Part shown: positions 51,672 to 61,197 of the stretch, in pieces
Numbering within the stretch: the first letter of the stretch is position 1
Layout of the letters: each line of letters starts with the position of its first letter
Source of the DNA: Streptomyces griseus
GTDB lineage: Bacteria > Actinomycetota > Actinomycetes > Streptomycetales > Streptomycetaceae
Assembly: GCF_900460065.1 (NCBI RefSeq)
Contig: NZ_UAVD01000005.1
Coordinates: 1 to 64,000 of the forward strand
Length of the DNA: 64,000 nt
Direction of reading: 5' to 3'
Program-made: the position numbers and the translations under genes
Notes under the pieces: generated by a model
The model's input: only the letters and a program-made list of their open reading frames with translations
Database searches by the model: none
Told to the model about the DNA's origin: nothing

Positions 51672-51705
51672 TCGTCCCCACGTCCCGGACTCCTCCGGGC
51701 CCGGA

Positions 51706-54237
51706 CTACTCCGTCTTGATCGCCGTCAGCATGTTGAGCTTCGCGGCGCTGCGGGCGGGCCACAGCGAGGCGAGGACGCCCACCAGGGCGGCGAGGAGCA
51801 GGAAGACGCCGAGCCGGTCCCACGGGATGACCAGGGCGTAGCCGGGGATGTCGGCGGACAGCGTCCGGCCGATCGCCCAGCCGAGGAAGACCCCGAGGCC
51901 GACCCCGATCACCGCGCCGAACAGCGAGATGACGACGGCCTCCAGACGGATCATCCGCTTGACGCGGCCCCGGTCGAGGCCGATCGCGCGGAGCATGCCG
52001 ATCTCCTGCTGCCGCTCGAACACCGACATCGCGAGGGTGTTGACGACCCCGAGGACCGCGATCAGCAGGGCCATGGCGAGCAGCCCGTACATGATGTTCA
52101 GGGCGGTGTTGATGAAGCCGCCGAACATGTCACGGATGTCCTGCCGGTCCATGACGCTCATCGCCGGGTTGTCGCCGAGCGCGTCCACGATGGACTGCTC
52201 GTTGGCCTTGCTCGCGCCGCCGTCCGCCTTGATCCAGATCTCGCGGATCTCGGGACGCGTGGCGGAGCTGTGCCGGTCCGCCAGCTCCTTCGGGATCACG
52301 AAGGGCGAGAGGAACTCGTTCTCCTTGTAGAGCGCCCCTACGGTGACCTCGCCCTTCTTGTCGTCCTCGAACTTCACCGGGAGCGTGTCGCCGGTCTTCC
52401 AGCCGTTCGACTCGGCGGTCTTGGAGCCGACCGCGACCTGGCCGTCCTTCAGCGAGCCGAGCGAGCCGGAGACGGTCGTCAGCGAGAAGACCTTCTCCAC
52501 GTCGCCCGGGGTGACGGCGGAGGCCGAGTGGTACTCGCCGTCGACCTCGAACCAGGCGGCCTGCTGCGGGGAGAGCGCGGCGATGCCGTCCGCCTTCGAC
52601 AGGGCGGTGAGCGCGGACTCGTCGAGCGAGTCGCCGCTGGCCATCGAGACCAGGTAGTCGGCCTTGATGTTGTCCGTGGTCATCTTGTCGATGGCCTGGC
52701 CGAGCGTGACGCCGAGCACCGAGATGCCGGTGACCAGGGTCAGCCCGATGGCGAGCGCGGAAGCGGTGGCTCCGGTGCGCCGCGGGTTGCGGACCGCGTT
52801 CTGCGAGGCCAGCTTCCCCGAGACGCCGAACACCTTCTTCAGCAGCGGCCGGACCAGGGCGATGACCGGGCGCGAGAGCAGCGGGATCAGGATGATGACG
52901 CCGATCAGGGCGAAGAACGCGCCGCCCGCCACCAGCTGCCTGCCGGACGTGCCGCCGGCCGCCGCGCCGCCGACGATCCCCGCGGCGCCGAGCAGGGCGA
53001 TCACGCCGCCGATGGAGTTCCGTACGATCAGGGACTTGGTGGAGGCGGTGGCGTGCACGCTGCTCATCGCGGCCACCGGGGCGATCTTCGCGGCGCGGCG
53101 GGCGGGCAGCCAGGCGGCCAGCACGGTGATCAGGACGCCGACGGCGAACGCGGAGAGGACGGCGGTCGGCGAGACGATCAGCGGACCCGCGGGGATCTTG
53201 CCGCCCAGGAGGCCCATCGCGGAGCGCAGACCGATGGCGAGGCCGAGACCGAGGGCGAAGCCGATGACGGAGGCGAGCGTGCCGACCACGGCCGCTTCGA
53301 GCAGCACCGAGCGCTTGATCTGGCGGCGGGTCGCGCCGATGGCCCGCATCAGGGCCAGCTCACGGGTCCGCTGGGCGATCAGCATGGTGAAGGTGTTGGC
53401 GATGAGGAAGATGCCGACGAACAGCGCGATGCCCGCGAAGGCCAGCAGCATGGTGTTGAGGCTGGTCAGGCCGGACTCGATGTCCTTGGCCTGCTGGTCC
53501 GCCAGCGCCTTGCCGGTCTGCGCGTCGGCGTCCTTGGGCAGCAGCGGCTCGATCTCGGCCAGCAGCTTCCGGTCGGAGACGCCGTCCGCGGCCGAGACCG
53601 TGGCGCTCTGGAAGACGCCGGGCTTCAGGTAGAGCTGCTGGGCGGTCGGGGTGTCGAACAGCACGAGGCTGCCGCCCGCGTTGACCGCGCCGTCCTCGGT
53701 GGTGAAGATCCCCGAGAGGGTGTACTCCTTCACCGGGCCGTTGGTCGCGACCCGCACCGGGTCGCCGACCTTGTACTCGCCCTTGTTCGCGGTGTCCTTG
53801 TCGAGCGCGATCGTGCCGTTCTTCGCCGGGCCCGAGCCGTCGGTGAAGACGTAGCTCGCGTCCTCGCCGTCCTTGCCGGGGGCGAAGTTCGCGCCGGTGT
53901 TGGACCAGCCGTTGCCGATCAGCTTGCCGTCCGGGTCGGCGACCCCGGCGAAGCCGTTGACCCGGCCGGTGGCGGAGGCCACGCCGTCCAGACCCCGGAT
54001 CTTCTCCAGGGTGGCCTCGTCTATGCCGGCGGTCTTCTCGTCGTCGCCGGCGAACGTCTCGATGGAGACGGCGACGTTGTCGTAGCTCTTGGCGGACTGC
54101 TTGCTGAAGGCGTTGCCGAGGGTGTCGGTGAAGATCAGGGTGCCGGAGACGAACGCTACGCCGAGCATGACGGCGAGCACGGTCATCAGCAGCCTGGCCT
54201 TGTGCGCGAGCACATTGCGCAGGGCGGTACGGAACAT
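51706..54237 (-). CDS. FtsX-family ABC transporter permease (two FtsX domains)
   Basis: 843 residues. N-terminal helix LLMTVLAVMLGVAFVSGTLIF, a MacB-like periplasmic-type domain, three helices with ERTRELALMRAIGATRRQIKR type signature (RTRELALMRAIGATRRQI), a linker, RNPRRTGATASALAIGL, a second extracytoplasmic domain and three final helices with FERQQEIGMLRAIGLDRGRVKR. Works with the ATPase encoded upstream on the same strand. Extracytoplasmic export or signalling is usual for this class. Paralogue of the truncated gene at the window start. Confidence 0.93.
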   Translation of the reverse strand: MFRTALRNVLAHKARLLMTVLAVMLGVAFVSGTLIFTDTLGNAFSKQSAKSYDNVAVSIETFAGDDEKTAGIDEATLEKIRGLDGVASATGRVNGFAGVADPDGKLIGNGWSNTGANFAPGKDGEDASYVFTDGSGPAKNGTIALDKDTANKGEYKVGDPVRVATNGPVKEYTLSGIFTTEDGAVNAGGSLVLFDTPTAQQLYLKPGVFQSATVSAADGVSDRKLLAEIEPLLPKDADAQTGKALADQQAKDIESGLTSLNTMLLAFAGIALFVGIFLIANTFTMLIAQRTRELALMRAIGATRRQIKRSVLLEAAVVGTLASVIGFALGLGLAIGLRSAMGLLGGKIPAGPLIVSPTAVLSAFAVGVLITVLAAWLPARRAAKIAPVAAMSSVHATASTKSLIVRNSIGGVIALLGAAGIVGGAAAGGTSGRQLVAGGAFFALIGVIILIPLLSRPVIALVRPLLKKVFGVSGKLASQNAVRNPRRTGATASALAIGLTLVTGISVLGVTLGQAIDKMTTDNIKADYLVSMASGDSLDESALTALSKADGIAALSPQQAAWFEVDGEYHSASAVTPGDVEKVFSLTTVSGSLGSLKDGQVAVGSKTAESNGWKTGDTLPVKFEDDKKGEVTVGALYKENEFLSPFVIPKELADRHSSATRPEIREIWIKADGGASKANEQSIVDALGDNPAMSVMDRQDIRDMFGGFINTALNIMYGLLAMALLIAVLGVVNTLAMSVFERQQEIGMLRAIGLDRGRVKRMIRLEAVVISLFGAVIGVGLGVFLGWAIGRTLSADIPGYALVIPWDRLGVFLLLAALVGVLASLWPARSAAKLNMLTAIKTE

Positions 54238-54358
54238 GTCTGTGTGTCCTGGGATGGGTTCCGGAAGGGGGGCGGGGGCGCGCGGGGGCGGCGGCCGGGG
54301 TCCGGCGGGCGCCCGCGTCGGCCGGTGCGGCGGCGGTGCGGGGCGACCGCCGGCGGCG

Positions 54359-55129
54359 TCAGCTCGTGCGGCCCTTCGCGTCGAACGCCTTCATCCGGTC
54401 GAGGACCCCGTCGGCGGTCGGGTGCATCATCTGGTCGACGACCGCGCCGTCCGCGAGGAAGACGACCCGGTCCGCGTAGGAGGCGGCGACCGGGTCGTGC
54501 GTCACCATCACCACGGTCTGGCCGAGCTCGCGCACCGAGTTGCGCAGGAAGCCGAGGACCTCGGCGCCGGAGCGGGAGTCCAGGTTTCCGGTCGGCTCGT
54601 CACCGAAGATGATCTCGGGCTGCGAGGCGAGGGCGCGGGCCACGGCGACACGCTGCTGCTGACCGCCGGAGAGCTCGGTCGGGCGGTGCTTCAGCCGCTC
54701 CGAGAGACCGACCATGTCGATCACCTTCTGGAGCCACGCGGCGTCCGGCTTGCGGCCGGCGATGTCCATCGGCAGCGTGATGTTCTCCAGCGCGGTGAGG
54801 GTCGGCAGCAGGTTGAACGCCTGGAAGATGAAACCGATCTTGTCCCGGCGCAACTGCGTGAGCTGCTTGTCCTTCAGCGTCGAGAGCTCGGTCTCGCCGA
54901 TGCGCACCGAGCCGCTGCTGAAGCTGTCGAGCCCGGCCACGCAGTGCATCAGCGTCGACTTGCCGGAGCCCGAGGGCCCCATGATCGCGGTGAACTCGCC
55001 CTGCGGGAAGTCCACGGTCACCCGGTCCAGGGCGACGACCTGCGTCTCGCCCTCGCCGTAGACCTTCGACAGCTCCGTGGCGCGGGCAGCCACCGCGGTG
55101 GCGCGGTGAACGGTGGGGGTGGTGGTCAC
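54359..55129 (-). CDS. ABC transporter ATP-binding protein (MacB/LolD type)
   Basis: 256 residues from GTG 55129, chosen for AGGAG upstream and because the family begins there (TELSKVYGEGETQVVALDRVT); in-frame codons continue upstream but look unconserved. Walker A GPSGSGKST, signature LSGGQQQR, Walker B IIFGDEPTGNLDS. Precedes its FtsX permease by 121 bases on the same strand, so one operon. Confidence 0.94.
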   Translation of the reverse strand: MTTTPTVHRATAVAARATELSKVYGEGETQVVALDRVTVDFPQGEFTAIMGPSGSGKSTLMHCVAGLDSFSSGSVRIGETELSTLKDKQLTQLRRDKIGFIFQAFNLLPTLTALENITLPMDIAGRKPDAAWLQKVIDMVGLSERLKHRPTELSGGQQQRVAVARALASQPEIIFGDEPTGNLDSRSGAEVLGFLRNSVRELGQTVVMVTHDPVAASYADRVVFLADGAVVDQMMHPTADGVLDRMKAFDAKGRTS

Positions 55130-55707
55130 AGGGACGCTCCTGGTTCGGGTGATGCGGATGCTGGGGCCGTGCTGAGGGGGCCGTCGGGCCACGCCTCGGG
55201 GACTTACTCCATCGTTACGTCCCGATCGGCTCCGGTCGTCACTCCCGATGCCCGTTCCCGTGGCCGTCTTGAGTCGCATCAGCGGCGTGGATCCGTCCTC
55301 CTCGGGTATGACATCGACCCTGACCGCAGTGGTGTCCCGGGGCGTCGTGATCACCCACCGTGAGCGCCCGGGGGCGCGAGTGGAGAGCGGCGCCGAGGGC
55401 GGGCCGGCCCCTCCGGAGCGAGGCCGGGTGCGGGCCCGGGGCGGCGGCGGACCCGAGGGTGGCGGACGCCCTGGCGAAGCATGGCGCGGACCTGGCGCGT
55501 TGGGCCGTACGAGTGCGGCGACTTTCCGTCATTCCCGTGCGGTGCGCGGACCGCCCAAGATCGGCCACGGGTGTGTGGTCAGCTTGGCCTGATGTCCTGA
55601 CGGACCCTCAAGCGGTCAATAAAATAAGACAACATCGCGCCACCGTTCCGCTGATCGAGGGATGTCCCCGGTTAGGGTCGGTAGCCAAACGCGGAGTCGC
55701 GCGGCAC
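55130..55707. other. Gene-free region between ABC operon and bldA
   Basis: 578 bases holding divergent control DNA for the ABC operon (minus) and bldA (plus). A TAGGGT -10-like box at 55673-55678 would start bldA transcripts about 25 bases ahead of the tRNA; its -35 is poor. An A/T-rich patch AATAAAATAAGACAACA lies at 55618-55634. Open frames here have no ribosome sites. Confidence 0.55.
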
Positions 55708-55790
55708 GCCCGGATGGTGGAACGTAGACACGGCGAGCTTAAACCTCGCTGCCCCTCGGGGGCGTGCCGGTTCGAGTCCGGCTCCGGGCA
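55708..55790 (+). tRNA. bldA: tRNA-Leu(UAA), bldA
   Basis: 83 bases. Acceptor GCCCGGA (55708-55714) pairs TCCGGGC (55783-55789), discriminator A55790. Anticodon stem GCGAG/CTCGC (55733-55737/55745-55749) encloses TAA at 55740-55742. A long variable arm and GGTTCGAGTCC T-arm follow, as in class II leucine tRNA. CCA is not encoded. It reads the rare codon UUA; in Streptomyces it is the developmental switch bldA, needed for aerial growth and many antibiotic pathways. Confidence 0.97.
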
Positions 55791-55997
55791 CTACGCGCAA
55801 CACTGTGCGTGACCCGGACGGCCCAGGCGGTGACGGCGCCGGATGTGTGATCTCCGCCTCGCGGGCCAGTCCTCCCCGTACCCCGGCGGGCATCACCTTA
55901 GGCCGCCGCAAAGATCCTCCCCTGGCACTAGGGTGATTCTTTTGCCTACCCATTACTCTTGTGGCAAGGCCACGCAGTGTGGCCATGGAGGAGTGAG

Positions 55998-56879
55998 ATG
56001 AGGAGCAGCAACCCGGTCTTCTCGCGACGGGGGTTCAGCCGCGACAACGGCCACGCGGGCTTCAACGCGACGCCGCAGGCCGGGGCCCCCGCGACGGGCA
56101 ACCCGTACGCGCAGGGCACCGCCGCCAACCCGTACGCCACGAACCCCTACGCGCAGACGGACATCCAGGGCGCCCCGCAGGCGCCCGCCCGTCCCGACGT
56201 GATGACCATCGACGACGTGGTCACGCGCACGGCGATGACGCTCGGCACCGTGATCGTCGCCGCGACCGCCGCCTGGTGGCTGCTGCCGGTCGACCAGGCG
56301 AACGTCGGCACGGCGATCGGCGTCGCCGTCGTCGCCGCGATCATCGGCTTCGTGCTGTCGCTGGTGAACTCGTTCAAGCGTCGGCCCTCGCCGCCGCTGA
56401 TCCTGACGTACGCGGCGTTCGAGGGTGTCTTCCTCGGCGTCATCAGCAACATCGTCAGTGTCTACTGGGCTCCCGGCGCCGCGATGCAGGCCGTGCTCGG
56501 CACCATGGCGGTCTTCGCCGGTGTGCTGATCGCCTACCGCACCGGACTGATCCGGGTCACGCGCCGTTTCTACGGCTTCGTGATGGCGGCCGCCATCGGC
56601 TTCTCACTGCTGATGATGGTCAACCTCCTGTTCGCCGTGTTCGGCGGCGGTGACGGCCTCGGCTTCCGCAGCGGTGCCCTCGGCATCATCTTCGGCATCG
56701 TGGCCATCGTCATCGGCGCGTGCATCCTCGCCCTGAACTTCAAGCAGGTCGAGGACGGCATCGCGTACGGCGCTCCGCGCGAGGAGTCCTGGCTGGCGGC
56801 CTTCGGCCTCACCGTGACCCTGGTGTGGATCTACATCGAGATGCTGCGCCTGGTCGCGATCCTCAGCGGCGACGACTGA
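55998..56879 (+). CDS. Bax inhibitor-1/YccA-like membrane protein
   Basis: 293 residues from ATG 55998 with GGAGGAG upstream. About 65 polar residues (repeated NPYA) precede seven membrane helices (about 85-290) with the pattern TYAAFEGVFLGVISNIVSVYW and FGIVAIVIGACILALNF and a C-terminal ESWLAAFGLTVTLVWIYIEMLRLV. Family proteins are pH-sensitive calcium-leak channels or stress regulators; role in Streptomyces unclear. A strong hairpin follows. Confidence 0.92.
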   Translation: MRSSNPVFSRRGFSRDNGHAGFNATPQAGAPATGNPYAQGTAANPYATNPYAQTDIQGAPQAPARPDVMTIDDVVTRTAMTLGTVIVAATAAWWLLPVDQANVGTAIGVAVVAAIIGFVLSLVNSFKRRPSPPLILTYAAFEGVFLGVISNIVSVYWAPGAAMQAVLGTMAVFAGVLIAYRTGLIRVTRRFYGFVMAAAIGFSLLMMVNLLFAVFGGGDGLGFRSGALGIIFGIVAIVIGACILALNFKQVEDGIAYGAPREESWLAAFGLTVTLVWIYIEMLRLVAILSGDD

Positions 56880-56921
56880 CCGACCGCGCGGCACCCGCCG
56901 CACGCGTCACACCCGTAGCAC

Positions 56922-56960
56922 CGGAACGGCCCGCAGGCATCGCGCCTGCGGGCCGTTCCG
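56922..56960 (+). terminator. Terminator after BI-1-like gene
   Basis: A perfect 16-bp stem (56922-56937 with 56945-56960), 7-nt loop. Confidence 0.88.
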
Positions 56961-57030
56961 CGTTCCGTGCCCCGGGGCCGCCCCCTGGAGTGTTGGCGGC
57001 CGGGCGGGAGGGCCGCGTAGGGTCGGCCGG

Positions 57031-57348
57031 GTGCTCGATACGACGCCCCTGACCCTGGCCGTGGACCGATTCGCCGACCGGCTGCGCTCGGCGCCGCAGA
57101 GCCGCCTCCAGCGCGGTGCGGCCGCCGAGGCGCTCGCCGCCGCCCGTGAACTCGCCGCCCGGGCCCAGCGCCTGGAGAACCCGGACGCCGAGCCGCGGGA
57201 GCTGCCCGACGCCGGGATGTTCGCCGTGGGCGACCAACTCGCCGTCGCCGGGCGGGACCTGGCCGTGGCGCTGGAAACGGCCCCGTCCCAGGAGCTGGAC
57301 GAGGCCGTGCGGCACGTCGGGGAAGCGGCGGCGCGGGCGTTCGCGTGA
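57031..57348 (+). CDS. Small conserved hypothetical protein
   Basis: 105 residues from GTG 57031. Mostly helical and Ala/Glu/Arg-rich (SRLQRGAAAEALAAARELAARAQRLEN). No signal or membrane segment. Codon position bias supports coding. Convergent with the next gene with a 27-base gap. Not recognised. Confidence 0.65.
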   Translation: MLDTTPLTLAVDRFADRLRSAPQSRLQRGAAAEALAAARELAARAQRLENPDAEPRELPDAGMFAVGDQLAVAGRDLAVALETAPSQELDEAVRHVGEAAARAFA

Positions 57349-57375
57349 TGCGTGCGAGGGGCCCGCGCCCGGCGG

Positions 57376-58287
57376 TCAGAACGAGGCGATGACGCGGTCG
57401 GCGAGGATGTACACGTTGTCCTCGCCGCAGGAGAAGGTCAGCGCGTAGGCGCCCGAGACCCCCGAACCCCCCAGCAGCACCGGCTGCCTGCCCGCCCGCA
57501 GGGCGTCGGCGAGGCGCTCGGCGGTCTCCCGGTGACCGGGGGTCATGCAGAGCGTGGTGCCGTCGGCGAAGACGTACACGTCGAGGGTGCCCAACGGTCC
57601 GGGCCGCACGTCGGTCAGCTCGGTCGCGGTGTCGGCCAGCTCCTCCAGCCGGTTCACGGTGCGCTCGTGGTCGGTGACCACCGGCGTCTGCACGGGGACG
57701 AAGTCCGGGTGCGAGGGGTGCCGGCGGCGGGCCGCGGCCAGCTCGGGGGAGTCCTCGGGGAACTCGGAGATCTCCGGGAGATCGGTCAGCTCGCCGACCT
57801 CGTGCTCCGCGAGGGTCCGCTCGCCCAGCTCCGCCTCCGCGAGGGTCCGCTCGCTCAGCTCCGCGAGCTCCTCCATCGCCTCGGCCGCTTCGAGGTCCAT
57901 CGACTCCAGGCCGGCGAAGTCGGCCTGCCGGGGCAGGTAGTACGGGGCGTCGTCGCCGAGGCCGGACAGACCGCCCAGCAGGGACGGGGCGTCGGCGGCG
58001 TCACGGGCCTCCTGGGCGGCCCAGAAAGCGCGCGCCTCGGCCAGCTCGCGCTCGCGCTCCTCGGCGAGCGCTTCGGCGACGGCCGCGCGTATCTCCTCGG
58101 CCCCAGTGGCCGTACCGCGGCTCTGCGGCGGCACGGAAGCATGCAGGGCGTGACCGGCGGCCAGCTCCGTGCGCAGCGCCACGACCTGCTTGCGCAGCCC
58201 GTGAGCGGCGTGCAGTGCGGCGGCGCCGACGACCGTGGCAGCGGCGGTGGTCAGCAACAGGGCAAATGACATGGCGCTCACTGACAT
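57376..58287 (-). CDS. Membrane-anchored Glu-rich protein, unknown
   Basis: 303 residues. N-terminal membrane anchor (FALLLTTAAATVVGAAALHA), then a Glu/Ala-rich coiled-coil region with a repeated ERTLAE motif (a 30-nt direct repeat at about 57806-57867), and a compact C-terminal domain (TLDVYVFADGTTLCMTPGHRETAERL ... GGSGVSGAYALTFSCGEDNVYILADRVI; key parts YVFADGTTLCMTPGH and TFSCGEDNVYILADR). Common in Streptomyces in this place; not recognised by function. Confidence 0.7.
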   Translation of the reverse strand: MSVSAMSFALLLTTAAATVVGAAALHAAHGLRKQVVALRTELAAGHALHASVPPQSRGTATGAEEIRAAVAEALAEERERELAEARAFWAAQEARDAADAPSLLGGLSGLGDDAPYYLPRQADFAGLESMDLEAAEAMEELAELSERTLAEAELGERTLAEHEVGELTDLPEISEFPEDSPELAAARRRHPSHPDFVPVQTPVVTDHERTVNRLEELADTATELTDVRPGPLGTLDVYVFADGTTLCMTPGHRETAERLADALRAGRQPVLLGGSGVSGAYALTFSCGEDNVYILADRVIASF

Positions 58288-58638
58288 ACTCCCGGTTTCT
58301 ATCGATACCCCCGACTTCCTACATCAGCTTGACCTGTACCGGTACGCGCTGTCAGTGCATTACGTCACGAAATGGACAGGTCTTTCGGTCCGATGTTTAG
58401 CCCCATAACGGCGCTGACCTGCGGAAACGGCGCTCCCCCAGGACGCAGATCACATCCTGGGGGAGATTCGGTCACGGTCGGGGCTCGGAGGGATTCGAAA
58501 CCCCCGCCGCGCGGGAGCCCCCCACCCTCCGCCGCACGTCAGCTCAGTCGCTCGTGCTGGTGGTCGCACTGGGCTGTGCCTCCGCTGCGGGCAGGTGCCG
58601 TCCTCGTCCCTCGGGCGACCCCTACCCTCCGCTGCGCC
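58288..58638. other. Intergenic region with thiolase terminator and duplicated 3' end
   Basis: 351 bases: upstream region of the 303-residue gene, the hairpin at 58433-58465, and a 31-nt direct repeat (58524-58554) of the thiolase gene's 3' end. A T-arm-like TTTCGAATCC on the minus strand near 58493 does not fold into a full tRNA. Confidence 0.6.
58433..58465 (-). terminator. Thiolase-distal terminator
   Basis: A perfect 11-bp stem (58433-58443 with 58455-58465) and 11-nt loop, downstream of the thiolase gene on its strand. Confidence 0.75.
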
Positions 58639-58654
58639 TCAGCTCAGTCGCTCG
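58524..58654. repeat. Direct repeat, exactly 100 nt apart, at thiolase 3' end
   Basis: 58524-58554 and 58624-58654 match at 28 of 31 bases, including CAGCTCAGTCGCTCG. The second copy contains the last five thiolase codons and stop; the first is a non-coding duplicate downstream. Confidence 0.85.
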
Positions 58655-59859
58655 ATGACCATCGCCATGCCCTGGCCGCCGCCCACGCACATCGTCTCCA
58701 GGCCCCACTGCTTGTCGTGGAACTGGAGGCTGTTGATCAGCGTGCCGGTGATGCGGGCGCCGGTCATGCCGAAGGGGTGGCCCACGGCGATCGCGCCGCC
58801 GTTGACGTTGACCTTGTCCAGCGGCAGGCCGAGGTCCCGGTAGGAGGGGATGACCTGGGCGGCGAACGCCTCGTTGATCTCGGCGAGGTCGATGTCGTCC
58901 ACGGTCAGGCCGGCCCGCTTCAGCGCCTGCTTGCTGGCCTCGACCGGGCCGTAGCCCATGATCTCGGGGGAGAGGCCGGAGACGCCGGTGGAGACGATCC
59001 GGGCCAGCGGGGTCAGGCCCAGCTCGCGCGCCTTGGTGTCGGACATGATCACCAGGGCGGCGGCGCCGTCGTTGAGCGGGCAGCAGTTGCCCGCGGTGAC
59101 CAGGCCGTCGGGGCGGAAGACCGGCTTCAGGCCCTGCACGCCCTCCAGGGTGACCCCCGCGCGCGGGCCGTCGTCCTTGGCGACGACCGTGCCGTCGGGG
59201 GTGGTGACCGGGGTGATCTCCCGCTCCCAGAAGCCGTTCTTCAGGGCCTCCTCGGCGAGGTTCTGCGACCGTACGCCGAACTCGTCCATCTCCTGGCGGG
59301 TGACGCCCTTGGACCGGGCCAGGTTCTCCGCCGTCTGCCCCATCGAGATGTACGCGTCCGGCACGAGGCCGTCCTCGCGCGGGTCGTGCCAGCTCGCGCC
59401 GGACTCCTCGGCACGGGCGGCGGTGCGGGCCTCGGCCTCGGCGAACAGCGGGTTGTGCGTGTCCGGGAGGCTGTCGGAGTTGCCCTTGGTGAAGCGGGAC
59501 ACCATCTCGACACCGGCCGAGATGAAGACGTCGCCCTCGCCCGCCTTGATCGCGTGCAGCGCCATCCGGCTGGTCTGCAACGACGAGGAGCAGTAGCGGG
59601 TGACCGTACAGCCGGGAAGGTGGTCCATCCCCATCTGCACGGCGATGATGCGGCCGAGGTTGTTGCCCTGCTCGCCGCCGGGCAGACCGCAGCCCAGCAT
59701 CAGGTCGTCGATGTCCTTCGGGTCCAGCTCCGGGACCTTGGCCAGCGCGGTCTGGATGATCGTGGCGGTCAGGTCGTCCGCGCGCAGGTCCTTGAGGGAC
59801 CCCTTGAAGGCGCGGCCGATCGGCGAACGGGCGGCAGAGACGATCACGGCTTCGGGCAT
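58639..59859 (-). CDS. Acetyl-CoA C-acyltransferase (thiolase)
   Basis: 406 residues from ATG 59859 with GGAG seven bases upstream. Active-site Cys90 in [27 protein letters not shown] with the catalytic His, and C-terminal [10 protein letters not shown] with the second Cys. Condenses or cleaves acyl-CoA in fatty acid oxidation or acetoacetyl-CoA formation. GHPFG instead of GHPxGAS favours the degradative (FadA) branch. An operator-like palindrome lies upstream. Confidence 0.94.
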   Translation of the reverse strand: MPEAVIVSAARSPIGRAFKGSLKDLRADDLTATIIQTALAKVPELDPKDIDDLMLGCGLPGGEQGNNLGRIIAVQMGMDHLPGCTVTRYCSSSLQTSRMALHAIKAGEGDVFISAGVEMVSRFTKGNSDSLPDTHNPLFAEAEARTAARAEESGASWHDPREDGLVPDAYISMGQTAENLARSKGVTRQEMDEFGVRSQNLAEEALKNGFWEREITPVTTPDGTVVAKDDGPRAGVTLEGVQGLKPVFRPDGLVTAGNCCPLNDGAAALVIMSDTKARELGLTPLARIVSTGVSGLSPEIMGYGPVEASKQALKRAGLTVDDIDLAEINEAFAAQVIPSYRDLGLPLDKVNVNGGAIAVGHPFGMTGARITGTLINSLQFHDKQWGLETMCVGGGQGMAMVIERLS

Positions 59860-59970
59860 CACGCGGCTCCAAGGGGCTGGAAGGCTGTGTGGACGGACGG
59901 AACTCCTCTGGAAGTTACCCGGACGTATCGTCGGGGTCACCCGGCAGGCCGTGTGATGCGGGACTCTTTT

Positions 59971-59985
59971 CTAAGCGCTTGCTCA
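59971..59985. promoter_or_regulatory. Operator-like palindrome upstream of thiolase
   Basis: CTAAGCGCTTGCTCA, centred on the perfect palindrome AAGCGCTT. On the thiolase strand it reads TGAGCAAGCGCTTAG, like TetR-type operators of fatty-acid and sterol degradation genes (AnCAAGnnCTTGnT). Confidence 0.45.
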
Positions 59986-60036
59986 GGATGGTCCGCCGGG
60001 CTCCCGCCGACGGTCTGCCGGGTGGCGAGGGCCCTC

Positions 60037-61065
60037 CTACGCGTGCCCGTGGGCGGCGTCCGGGTGCGGGTGCGGGGTGGGCTCCGTGGAGGCGGGCAGG
60101 CGCCGCCGCCGACGGTGCTTGAGGAGGGCCCAGGGAGCGCGCGCCCCCGTGACCTCCGTACCGGCCTCCCGGGCCGCCCGGGACGCGGCCTTCGCCACCG
60201 GAAGGATGTCCTCGCGCCGTGCGCCGTCCAGCCGGTCCGACTCCGGCCACAGGCCCAGCACCGCGCACAGCGTGGGCAGCACCGCCATGGCCGCCGTGGC
60301 GTAGCCCTCGGCGGAGGGGTGGTAGTTGTCCGGGCCGAACAGCTCGCGCGGGTTCGCCGCGAACTCCGGGCCCAGCAGATCGCCCAGCGACACCGTGCGA
60401 CCGCCCTGCTCCACCACGCCGATCGTCTGCGCCGCCGCCAGCTGCCGGCTCACCCGCCGGGCCAGCCAGCGCAACGGCTGGTAGACCGGCTCGATCGTGC
60501 CCAGGTCCGGGCAGGTCCCGACGACCACCTCCGCCCCCGCCGTCCGCAGCCTGCGCACCGCCGTCGTCAGACAGCGCACCGACTGGGTCGCGGGCATCCG
60601 GTGGGTGACGTCGTTCGCCCCGATCATGATCACGCAGACGTCCGGGACCCGTGCCGGGTCCGCCAGCAGCAGTGACACCTGCCGCTCCAGATCGTCCGAC
60701 CTGGCCCCCGGCAGGGCCACGTTCCGCAGGTCCACCGGCCGCTCGGCCACCGCCGCGAGACCCGAGGCCAGCAGCGCGCCCGGGGTCTGCCCGGCCCGCC
60801 GCACGCCCTGGCCCGCAGCCGTCGAGTCCCCGAGGATCCCGAGCCGCATCGCGTCGTTCGGCCCGGCGAACGCCACTCCGTACCGTCCGTCCGCACTCGG
60901 CGGGACCGGCGCCGTCCCGCCGCCGACCTGCCTCTTCGCGAGCTGGACCTCCGCCAGGAACACGCCCACGGCCGCCGCACCGATCAACCCGATGCCGCCA
61001 CCGCCGTAGGCCGCGCCCGCCGCGATCCGCCGTGCCACCCTTGCTCTCGACACAGTCCGGTCCAC
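60037..61065 (-). CDS. SGNH/GDSL-family hydrolase
   Basis: 342 residues from GTG 61065; GTG 61053 is an alternative start with GAGGAGG eleven bases upstream. Membrane or signal segment at about 15-40. Block I LGILGDSTAAGQG with nucleophile Ser81, block III IGANDVTHR, block V DNYHPSAEGY with catalytic Asp and His. A lipase or esterase acting outside the membrane. Pro/His-rich C-terminus. Confidence 0.9.
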   Translation of the reverse strand: MDRTVSRARVARRIAAGAAYGGGGIGLIGAAAVGVFLAEVQLAKRQVGGGTAPVPPSADGRYGVAFAGPNDAMRLGILGDSTAAGQGVRRAGQTPGALLASGLAAVAERPVDLRNVALPGARSDDLERQVSLLLADPARVPDVCVIMIGANDVTHRMPATQSVRCLTTAVRRLRTAGAEVVVGTCPDLGTIEPVYQPLRWLARRVSRQLAAAQTIGVVEQGGRTVSLGDLLGPEFAANPRELFGPDNYHPSAEGYATAAMAVLPTLCAVLGLWPESDRLDGARREDILPVAKAASRAAREAGTEVTGARAPWALLKHRRRRRLPASTEPTPHPHPDAAHGHA

Positions 61066-61197
61066 CTCCTCCTCGCCGTACAGCCGTACACGTACCTACT
61101 TGCCCCGCCGGGGGCTCGGTGTACTCCTTCCCGTACGCACAGTGCGCCCCGTACGCATACTCTGGGCCGGACCATCTCGGAGATCCCGGAGTACACG

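Noticed and set aside
58466..58560. tRNA-like T-arm on the minus strand (TTTCGAATCC)
   Set aside because: No D-arm or anticodon arm can be placed and the arms do not pair over seven bases; at best a tRNA remnant.
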